From assembly GCA_005777415.1 (NCBI GenBank), contig SXMI01000160.1, forward strand, positions 1 through 37,495: a DNA stretch of 37,495 bases, written 5' to 3'. The notes beneath the pieces are model-generated. The model saw only the letters and a program-made list of their open reading frames with translations, searched no databases and was not told where the DNA came from. Below are positions 31,320-37,495 of the stretch, piece by piece; within the stretch, counting starts at the first letter, position 1; every line of letters begins with the position of its first letter. The translations under genes were made by a program, and so were the position numbers. Origin of the DNA: Actinomycetota bacterium. Its GTDB lineage: Bacteria; Actinomycetota; Acidimicrobiia; Acidimicrobiales; Microtrichaceae.

Positions 31320-31954
31320 CGGTGTTCTGGGCACTGATCGCGGTGACGCTCGTCGTGGCGGTCGCCGACTGGTGGGCGGTGTACGCCGCACGTCGACCGG
31401 TGGAGTACGTGTTCAAGCCCCTCACCATGGTGGTGTTGATCGGGGCCGTCCTCGCACTGGGTGACCCGGCCTCGGAGGCGGCCCGGTGGTGGCTGGCGGC
31501 CGGGCTGGTCTGCTCGCTCGCCGGCGACGTGTTCCTGATGCTGGACGATCTGTTCGTCCCCGGGCTGGCGTCGTTCCTGGTCGGCCACCTCTGCTACATC
31601 GCTGCGCTCGTCAACCTGGGCCTCGACCGCAACGCGCTCCTGGTGGGGGTCGCCGTGGTGCTGGTCGCCTCGCTCCTCGTCGGCCGGATCGTGGTGCTCG
31701 GGGCCCGCCGCACGGACCGTCGCCTGACGGTGCCGGTCGCCGCGTACATCACGGCGATCTCGGTCATGGTGGCCTGCGCGATCGGGACGACCATCCCCGT
31801 CGCCATCGCCGGCGCGCTGTTGTTCTACCTGTCCGATGCGTGCATCGGCTGGAGCCGGTTCGTGGGGGACTTCCCGCAGAGTCGCATGGCGATCATCACC
31901 ACGTACCACCTGGGCCAGATCGGCCTGGTCCTGGGACTGGCGGCGGCTGCGTGA
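31316..31954 (+). CDS. YhhN/TMEM86-family membrane protein (lysoplasmalogenase-like)
   Basis: 212 aa, GTG start (GTGA overlap). About eight transmembrane helices. Family landmarks are RPVEYVFKPLTMV, the acidic SLAGDVFLML and the late YLSDACIGWSRFV with HLGQIGLVLG, all in membrane-interface positions. Animal TMEM86B and bacterial relatives hydrolyse the vinyl-ether bond of lysoplasmalogens; activity of this protein is inferred. It is translationally coupled to the reductase upstream and the M20 amidohydrolase downstream. Confidence 0.9.
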   Translation: MTVFWALIAVTLVVAVADWWAVYAARRPVEYVFKPLTMVVLIGAVLALGDPASEAARWWLAAGLVCSLAGDVFLMLDDLFVPGLASFLVGHLCYIAALVNLGLDRNALLVGVAVVLVASLLVGRIVVLGARRTDRRLTVPVAAYITAISVMVACAIGTTIPVAIAGALLFYLSDACIGWSRFVGDFPQSRMAIITTYHLGQIGLVLGLAAAA

Positions 31955-33147
31955 GCGCCGTGACCGGCCTCTCCGTCGACGACGTCGTCGGCGACGTGGT
32001 GGCGCTGCGCCGCCGCATCCACGAGCACCCCGAGTTGGGCCTCGACCTGCCCCGCACCCAGGCCGAGGTGCTCGAGTCCCTCGACGGCCTCGGGTTCACG
32101 GTCAGCACGGGGACCACCAGCTCCTCGGTGGTGGCCGACCTGGACGGCGGTGACGGGCCGACCGTCCTGTTGCGGGCCGACATGGACGCGCTCCCGCTCG
32201 AGGAGCACTCGGGCGAGGCGTTCTCGAGCCGTGAGGCCGGTCGCATGCACGCGTGCGGCCACGACGCCCACACGGCGATGCTCGTCGGCGCCGCACGCGT
32301 GCTCGCCTCCCGCCGGGCCTCCCTCGGGGGCCGGGTCCGGTTCCTGTTCCAGCCGGGCGAGGAGGGTCACGCCGGGGCGCGTCACGCCATCGAGGACGGC
32401 GCGCTCGACGGCGTGGACGCCGCCTTCGCGCTGCACGTCGGCCCGAACCTCCGCTCGGGGTGGGTGGCCTGGCGACGAGGCCCGGTCATGGCGTCGGCCG
32501 ACGAATTCGAGATCGATGTGCTGGGCCGGGGCGGCCACGCGTCGACCCCGCACTGGGCGGCCGACCCGGTGCCCGTGGCCTGCGAGATCGTGGTGGCGCT
32601 GCAGACCATGGTCACCCGGACCGTGGACGCGTTCGACCCGGCGGTCGTGGGGGTGAGCCGGATCCGGGCCGGTACCACCCACAACGTGATCCCCGAGCGT
32701 GCGTCCATGCTCGGGACGATCCGCACGGTGAGCGAGTCGACCCGACGGAACGTGTTCGATCACATCAACCGGGTGGCCGAGGGGGTCGCCGCGGCTCACG
32801 GGTGCACCGCCGAGGTGCGCCGACACGACGGCTACCCGGTCACCGTCAACGACCACCGGGCGGCGACGTTCCAGGCCGGAGTGGCCCGGACGGTCGTGGG
32901 GGACCGTGCGGTGGTCGAGCTGCCGAACCCGCTCATGGGGGCCGAGGACTTCTCCTACGTGTTGCAGGTGGTTCCCGGTGCCATGGCCTTCCTGGGTGTC
33001 TGCCCGCCCGAGGTCCGGGATCCGTCCACGGCGGCCGCGTGCCACTCGGACCGGATGCGGCTCGACGAGGGCGCTCTCGGCACCGGGGTGGCGCTCCACG
33101 TCGAGCTCGCCACGACGTTCCTGGACCGGGGCGGCTCCCTCGACTGA
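31951..33147 (+). CDS. M20 family metal-dependent amidohydrolase
   Basis: 398 aa from the GTG at 31951 (GTGA overlap). Motifs of the IAA-amino acid hydrolase/HipO/AmhX branch: RRRIHEHPELGLDLPRTQ, LLRADMDALPLEEHSG, HACGHDAHTAMLVGAA, FLFQPGEEGHAGARHAIEDG and, late, MGAEDFSYVLQVVPGAMAFLG. The metal ligands Cys/His in CGHDAH and the Glu pair in PGEEG are intact, so it should be active on N-acyl amino acids or similar amides. The dimerisation lid lies at about 185-300. It ends in a stem-loop shared with the convergent aminopeptidase gene. Confidence 0.95.
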   Translation: MSAVTGLSVDDVVGDVVALRRRIHEHPELGLDLPRTQAEVLESLDGLGFTVSTGTTSSSVVADLDGGDGPTVLLRADMDALPLEEHSGEAFSSREAGRMHACGHDAHTAMLVGAARVLASRRASLGGRVRFLFQPGEEGHAGARHAIEDGALDGVDAAFALHVGPNLRSGWVAWRRGPVMASADEFEIDVLGRGGHASTPHWAADPVPVACEIVVALQTMVTRTVDAFDPAVVGVSRIRAGTTHNVIPERASMLGTIRTVSESTRRNVFDHINRVAEGVAAAHGCTAEVRRHDGYPVTVNDHRAATFQAGVARTVVGDRAVVELPNPLMGAEDFSYVLQVVPGAMAFLGVCPPEVRDPSTAAACHSDRMRLDEGALGTGVALHVELATTFLDRGGSLD

Positions 33148-33186
33148 TCGGGCCGCCGGAGCATCGGTGGGGGACGGTCCGATCAG
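33144..33186. terminator. Bidirectional stem-loop between convergent genes
   Basis: CTGATCGGGCCG (33144-33155) pairs with CGGTCCGATCAG (33175-33186) over twelve positions with one G-T wobble, loop 19 bases. Each arm contains the stop codon of one of the two convergent genes. A shared transcription end is likely. Confidence 0.6.
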
Positions 33187-35777
33187 CCGGCGCGCAGTCG
33201 TTCCGCGACCATCACCGACACCCACATCCGCTCGAGGTGCTGGTCGACGGTGCGGGCCGTCGCCTCGGGGCGGTGCTCGACCAGGAAGGCCCCGATCCGC
33301 CCGGCCAGCGCCCGGTCCGTGCACCGGGTGACCCCCTCGAGCATCCGGGCGAGTCCGCTCGCCGAGCACCCGGCTGTGACCTCGGGCCACCTCGACTCGA
33401 CCTGGTCCCAGACGAGGGACCCCAGGGTCGGGTGCTGCAACGCGCGGCGCAGCAGGTAGGGCCGGTCCTGGGCCCGGACCTCGGCGAGCGCCAGGTCCAG
33501 CGTCCGCCGGAGATCGTCAGGTTCGGGCGTGTCGGCCAGGTGGTGCAGGTACCGGATCTGGTCCTGCGGGTTGTCGGCGGTCCGCCACCGCCGTTCGATC
33601 TCCCGGTGCTCGGTGGGCGTGGCCATCCGGGCGACCACGGCGAGGGTCGCCGACCGCAGCGCCGCGTCGCCGACACCGAGCTCGAACCTCCGCCGGGCGT
33701 CGGCCCGGATCTCCGGGTCGGCCCCGGTCCCACCCGCCAGGGCGACGGCGACGGCACGAACGGTCCGCACCCGTTCCTCGTCGGGCTCGGTGCCCTCCGG
33801 TGTGGCCCGGGCGATCGCCTCGAGCCGATCCCGGGACAGGCGTCCGGCCAGGTCGGCGGTCCGCCGGGCCAGTTCCGGCCCCGCCAGCCGGTCCAGGTCC
33901 TCCAGGATGCCCGCCACCCGTCGCCAGACGGACGGGTCGTCGGAGCGCGGCGCAACCTCCGCCACCAGGTCGAGCAGATGGTCCGCGGAGGTGTGCCCGG
34001 CGAGCAGGCCGGCCCAGGCGTCGTCGAGCAGCACGAAGCGTTCGAGCGCAGGTCGGTCCGCACTCGCCAGACGCAGCGCCGCGTCCGGTTCCATCCGGGT
34101 CCGGAGGAAGCCGTCGCCACCGGTGTTCGGCTGCACCCACTCGGGCCGGCCGCCGAGGTCGAGCTCGGCCGGTTCCTCGAGCAGGACCCGGTCGGTTCGC
34201 ACGACGCCCCCGACCGAGCTGGTCACCACCAGCGGTACGGGCCAGGGCGGGTCGTCGGCGGTGCTCGTCGGCCCGGCCGTGGCCCGCCGCTGGTCCAGCC
34301 GGACGCCCCGGTCGGTGGGCTCGACGAGCACCTCGGGGTGCCCGCCCCGGAACACCCAGGCGTCCATGGTGCGCCGGACCGGCTCGCCGGTCGCGGTCTC
34401 GAGTGCGTCCCACAGGTCCGTGGTCTCGGTCGTGGCGAACGCGTGCTGTGCCAGGTACGAGCGGATGCCGTCACGGAACCGCTCAGGGCCCAGGTACCGC
34501 TCGAGCATCCTGACGACCGAGGCACCCTTCTCGTAGGTGAGGACGTCGAACATGGCCTCGGCGTCGGCGGGTGTGAGCACCGGGTACTCGATCGGGCGGG
34601 TGCTCGGCAGCGAGTCGGTGTCGAACGCCGCGGCGCGCAGCAGGCCGAACCCGGTCCAGCAGTCCCAGTCGGGGCGGAACGAGTCGCTGGCGGTCACCTC
34701 CATGAACGGGGCGACCGCCTCGTTGAGCCACAGCCCGTTCCACCACCGCATCGTGACCAGATCGCCGAACCACATGTGGGCCAGCTCGTGGTTGATCACG
34801 TCGGCCACCCGCTGCAGGTCGGCCGGTGTGGCCTCGTCCGGGTCGACGAGCAACAGCACCTCCCGGAACGTCACGCACCCCAGGTTCTCCATGGCGCCGA
34901 AGGCGAAGTCCGGTACCGCGACGAGGTCCAGCTTGTCGCCCGGGTACGCGAGCCCGTAGTAGTCCTCGAGGAAGTCGATCGCCGCGGCCGCGACCCGGAA
35001 GGCGAACCCGCAGAGGTGGCCCTGGCCCGGCCGGTGCACGAGCCGGATCGGCACCCGGCTGCGGCGCCGGACGTCAGGGGGCAGCTCGGTGACCTCGAGC
35101 GGCCCGACGACGATCGCCACCAGGTAGGTCGACAGCACCATGGTCCGGGCGAAGTCCACCCGCACCCGGCCGTCGGTCAGTGCGGTCCGGCCGGTCTCGG
35201 CGGCGTTCGACACGACGAGGTGGGACGCGTCGGCGACGACCGAGACGGAGAAGGTGGCCTTCAGCGCCGGCTCGTCGAAGCAGGGGAACGCCCGGCGGGC
35301 GTGGGTGGACTCGAACTGGGTGACCGCCAGGGAGCGGACGCGCTCCTCACCGTGGTCGTCCACCTCGGTGTAGGTCGAGCGGTACAGGCCCACGAGCTCG
35401 TTCGACAGCGTGCCGCGCCACTCGAGCTGGAGGGTGACCGGACCGGCCCCGATCGGCGACCCGGTGCCGACGACGATCTGCTCGTCGTCGGGGTGGGCCG
35501 TCACCGTGGCGGCCGTCGGACCCTCCAGGGGCGAACGGACCGTGGCCGAGACGACCTCCAGGTCGATGGCGTGCAGCCGCAGCGCGTCGACCGCGGTGCC
35601 GAGGACCAGGGTGATCTCGACCGTTCCGCCGGTGGTGCCCCGCTCCACGTCGATGTCGAGCAGCAGGTCGTAGTGGACCGGCCGGACCGCCGGGTCGAGA
35701 CGCAGGGGGAGCTGGTCGGGTCCCGCTCCGGAGGAGGTGTCGGCCTGCTCGGGCGGTGCGGTGTCCTCGGGCTCCAC
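33183..35777 (-). CDS. pepN: M1 family aminopeptidase (aminopeptidase N)
   Basis: 864 aa from the GTG at 35777, with AGAGGA upstream and TACGCT as -10; the longer frame to 36038 overlaps the divergent isomerase gene and is rejected. The substrate-recognition motif GAMEN is at 294-298, the zinc site HELAH at 330-334 with the third ligand Glu353. A C-terminal ERAP1-like helical domain follows from about 530. The first 25 residues are acidic and disordered with no signal, so it is cytoplasmic. It removes N-terminal residues from peptides in general turnover. Length is typical of actinobacterial PepN. Confidence 0.96.
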   Translation of the reverse strand: MEPEDTAPPEQADTSSGAGPDQLPLRLDPAVRPVHYDLLLDIDVERGTTGGTVEITLVLGTAVDALRLHAIDLEVVSATVRSPLEGPTAATVTAHPDDEQIVVGTGSPIGAGPVTLQLEWRGTLSNELVGLYRSTYTEVDDHGEERVRSLAVTQFESTHARRAFPCFDEPALKATFSVSVVADASHLVVSNAAETGRTALTDGRVRVDFARTMVLSTYLVAIVVGPLEVTELPPDVRRRSRVPIRLVHRPGQGHLCGFAFRVAAAAIDFLEDYYGLAYPGDKLDLVAVPDFAFGAMENLGCVTFREVLLLVDPDEATPADLQRVADVINHELAHMWFGDLVTMRWWNGLWLNEAVAPFMEVTASDSFRPDWDCWTGFGLLRAAAFDTDSLPSTRPIEYPVLTPADAEAMFDVLTYEKGASVVRMLERYLGPERFRDGIRSYLAQHAFATTETTDLWDALETATGEPVRRTMDAWVFRGGHPEVLVEPTDRGVRLDQRRATAGPTSTADDPPWPVPLVVTSSVGGVVRTDRVLLEEPAELDLGGRPEWVQPNTGGDGFLRTRMEPDAALRLASADRPALERFVLLDDAWAGLLAGHTSADHLLDLVAEVAPRSDDPSVWRRVAGILEDLDRLAGPELARRTADLAGRLSRDRLEAIARATPEGTEPDEERVRTVRAVAVALAGGTGADPEIRADARRRFELGVGDAALRSATLAVVARMATPTEHREIERRWRTADNPQDQIRYLHHLADTPEPDDLRRTLDLALAEVRAQDRPYLLRRALQHPTLGSLVWDQVESRWPEVTAGCSASGLARMLEGVTRCTDRALAGRIGAFLVEHRPEATARTVDQHLERMWVSVMVAERLRAG

Positions 35778-35811
35778 GTCGGCCGGTTCCTCTCGGTGGT
35801 GGTCGCCCGGC

Positions 35812-35874
35812 AGCGTAGCGACGCCGCGCGACCTGTCGGCTCCGTCCGGTTCGCTCCGTCCGGTCCGGTACCCT
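35812..35874. promoter_or_regulatory. Divergent promoters of pepN and dienoyl-CoA isomerase genes
   Basis: Minus-strand TACGCT (35812-35817) lies about 35 bases before the pepN start. Plus-strand TACCCT (35869-35874) lies six bases before the GTG at 35881, the leaderless arrangement. The two boxes are about 50 bases apart. Confidence 0.5.
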
Positions 35875-35880
35875 GCCGGC

Positions 35881-36723
35881 GTGTCCGACTGCTTCGACCT
35901 CACCGTCTCCGACCACGTCGCCCACCTGCGGCTGAACCGACCCGACGAGCTCAACACGATGGTCCCCGAGTTCTGGGGTGAGCTCCCGCGGATCGTCCGG
36001 GACCTCGACGCCCGGGCCGCGGCCAGGGTGCTCGTCATCTCGTCGACCGGTCGTCACTTCAGCGCCGGTATGGACCTGTCGGTGTTCACCGGTGGGTCGG
36101 GGATCGGCGGCGGCAGCGGGGTCCAGGAGGCCGGCCGCCAGCGCGCGCACGTCTGGATGCTGGTCCAGCACCTCCAGGACTCCTTCACGGCGCTCGAGGC
36201 CTCCCGCATGCCGGTGCTCGCCGCCGTCCAGGGCGGCTGCATCGGCGGGGCGGTCGACATGGTCACCGCCGCCGACGCCCGCTACTGCACCGAGGACGCG
36301 TTCTTCTGCGTCCAGGAGATCAACATCGGGATGACCGCCGACGTGGGCACCCTCCAGCGGCTCCCCAAGCTCATCCCCGAGGGCATCGCCCGTGAGCTCG
36401 CCTACACCGGCGACCGGATGCCCGCCGACCGGGCGCTCGCCTGCGGGTTGGTCAACCGGGTCTACCCCGACCACGCAGCGATGCTCGACGACGTGCTGGC
36501 GATCGCCGATCGGATCGCCCGGCACTCGCCGCTGGCGATCTGGGGCACGAAGGAGATGCTCAACTACACCCGCGACCACTCGGTCGCCGACTCGCTGCGC
36601 TACATGGCCGGCTGGCAGTCCGGCATGTTCCAGCCCGGCGACATGGTCGAGGAGTTCTCGGCGAAGGCCGAGGGGCGGGACCCGGTCTTCGAGGAGCTCC
36701 CCGCCCGTCCCGACGACCTCTGA
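35881..36723 (+). CDS. Delta3,5-delta2,4-dienoyl-CoA isomerase (crotonase family)
   Basis: 280 aa from a leaderless GTG. Crotonase fold with oxyanion-hole segments RHFSAGMDLS and AAVQGGCIGGAVD. The three acidic residues typical of ECH1-type dienoyl-CoA isomerases are present with the right spacing: Asp126 (GGAVDMV), Glu146 and Asp154 in QEINIGMTADVGTLQRLP, a stretch nearly identical to the human ECH1 signature. It shifts conjugated double bonds during degradation of unsaturated acyl chains with odd-position double bonds. A Gly/Ser-rich loop at 70-80 is slightly longer than usual. It converges on another crotonase gene. Confidence 0.9.
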   Translation: MSDCFDLTVSDHVAHLRLNRPDELNTMVPEFWGELPRIVRDLDARAAARVLVISSTGRHFSAGMDLSVFTGGSGIGGGSGVQEAGRQRAHVWMLVQHLQDSFTALEASRMPVLAAVQGGCIGGAVDMVTAADARYCTEDAFFCVQEINIGMTADVGTLQRLPKLIPEGIARELAYTGDRMPADRALACGLVNRVYPDHAAMLDDVLAIADRIARHSPLAIWGTKEMLNYTRDHSVADSLRYMAGWQSGMFQPGDMVEEFSAKAEGRDPVFEELPARPDDL

Positions 36724-36768
36724 GCGGCCGGCGGTCCGATCGACGGTCCGGCGCCCCCGGCCGGGTGG

Positions 36769-37495
36769 TCAGGCCTGGGACCGACCCCGCTCGACCACGG
36801 CCCGCCGACGGTCGTCGAAGTCGCCGGTGTCGCGGGCGCTGAGCCACTCGGCGCTGCGCTGCTGCTCGAGGTCCAGGGCCTCGCCGGCGGTGAGCAGCGC
36901 CCCCTCCCGGTAGGTGGCCACGAGCTGGGCGACCCCGGCGGGGTCGTTGCTCGCCACGTCCTCGGCCAGACCCCGTGCCCTGGCCAGCAGGTCGTCGTGG
37001 GCGACCACGTGGTTGACCAGCCCCCACTCGAGCGCGGTGGCGGCGTCCAGGAAGTTGCCGGTGGTCGACATCTCCAGGGCCCGGCGGAGCCCGACCGCCT
37101 GGGGGAGCAGCACCGTCATGCCCCAGCCGGGCATGATCCCGACCCGGGCGTGGGTGTCGGCGAACCGGGCCCGCTCCGAGGCGACGAGGAAGTCGCAGGC
37201 CAGGGCCAGGTCCAGCCCACCGGTCACGGCGACGCCGTTGACGGCGCCGATCACGGGCGTGCGCATCCGCGGGAACGGTCGGCGGAAGTCGCTCGACCCG
37301 CCGAAGCCGGCACCGAGCGAGTCCGGTGCGGCCGAGAGCTCGACCAGGTCCAACCCGGCGCAGAACGCCGGATCCGAACCCGTCAGCACCACCGCCCGGA
37401 CCGACTCGTCCGCGTCGAGCTCCGACATCGTGCGGTGGAGCGCCTCACGCAGGGCGGCGTTCAGGGCGTTGCGGGCCTGCGGTCGGTCCAGCGTG
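36769..37495 (-). CDS. Enoyl-CoA hydratase/isomerase family protein, N-terminus cut by window edge
   Basis: At least 241 aa; the frame is open to the last base and begins TLDRPQARNALNAALREAL, the usual crotonase start, so only roughly 10-20 residues are missing. An internal ATG at 37428 is not the real start. Oxyanion-hole segments DPAFCAGLDL and AVNGVAVTGGLDLALACD are present. The general-base glutamates of classical hydratases appear replaced (Asp in GGLDLA; His/Ala around FADTHARVG), while the PGWGMT loop is kept, so the reaction may not be simple hydration. Broad function: acyl-CoA metabolism. Confidence 0.88.
   Translation of the reverse strand, partial: TLDRPQARNALNAALREALHRTMSELDADESVRAVVLTGSDPAFCAGLDLVELSAAPDSLGAGFGGSSDFRRPFPRMRTPVIGAVNGVAVTGGLDLALACDFLVASERARFADTHARVGIMPGWGMTVLLPQAVGLRRALEMSTTGNFLDAATALEWGLVNHVVAHDDLLARARGLAEDVASNDPAGVAQLVATYREGALLTAGEALDLEQQRSAEWLSARDTGDFDDRRRAVVERGRSQA

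Noticed and set aside
35881..36038. N-terminal extension of the aminopeptidase frame to 36038
   Set aside because: It overlaps the divergent isomerase gene and the promoter boxes, and has no family similarity.
36724..36768. GGTCCG direct repeats and GC stems between the two crotonase genes
   Set aside because: The stems are short and imperfect, within what is expected of GC-rich sequence; no terminator is called.

Overview
The window is a very GC-rich, densely packed chromosomal segment from an actinobacterium. GTG starts, 4-base gene overlaps (GTGA) and TANNNT -10 boxes lying 6-8 bases upstream of GTG/ATG starts (leaderless transcripts) recur throughout. Gene content (mycofactocin, a KstR-like regulon, sterol aldol-lyases, a Rieske oxygenase, P450-type ferredoxin) fits Actinomycetota. 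My guess is class Acidimicrobiia (Iamia/Ilumatobacter-like), from overall feel only.

Region 1 (47-15815) is a mycofactocin (MFT) locus. On the minus strand an NDMA-dependent-type zinc alcohol dehydrogenase is followed, with overlaps, by a MoxR-type AAA+ ATPase and a VWA protein. Divergently, on the plus strand, are mftA (precursor ending IDGMCGVY), mftB, mftC, a FadH/OYE-type flavo-iron-sulfur oxidoreductase, a small unclassified membrane-tethered protein, and a second FadH/OYE enzyme. Then come an electron-transfer-flavoprotein module (ETF alpha, FixC-like quinone oxidoreductase, FixX-like ferredoxin, ETF beta), mftE, a mycofactocin-type SDR and mftF. MftB/C/E/F would mature and glycosylate the redox cofactor, and the alcohol dehydrogenase and SDR are its likely clients. 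The ETF module is the obvious candidate for passing electrons to quinone. No mftD, mftR or mftG is visible in the window.

Region 2 (15932-19489) carries a secreted beta-propeller/bulb-lectin protein, a proline-rich membrane protein with a duplicated cysteine motif, and a nitrobindin-like beta-barrel protein.

Region 3 (19542-24759) is a sterol-catabolism block bounded by two almost identical operators matching the KstR consensus TnnAACnnGTTnnA. It holds two DUF35 OB-fold proteins, two thiolase-fold proteins lacking the thiolase cysteine (Ltp4/Ltp3-like aldol-lyases), a membrane protein, and a convergent KshA-like Rieske oxygenase.

Region 4 (24886-37495) is mixed metabolism. It has a lipoprotein whose N-terminal reading frame is built from two copies of a palindromic repeat, a histidine phosphatase, a class C beta-lactamase-like esterase, an SDR and an MFS transporter. 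These are followed by a P450-type ferredoxin with its reductase, a YhhN-type membrane enzyme, an M20 amidohydrolase, an M1 aminopeptidase, a dienoyl-CoA isomerase and a crotonase cut by the window edge. No rRNA, tRNA, CRISPR array or insertion sequence was seen, and no gene-free stretch exceeds 300 bases.
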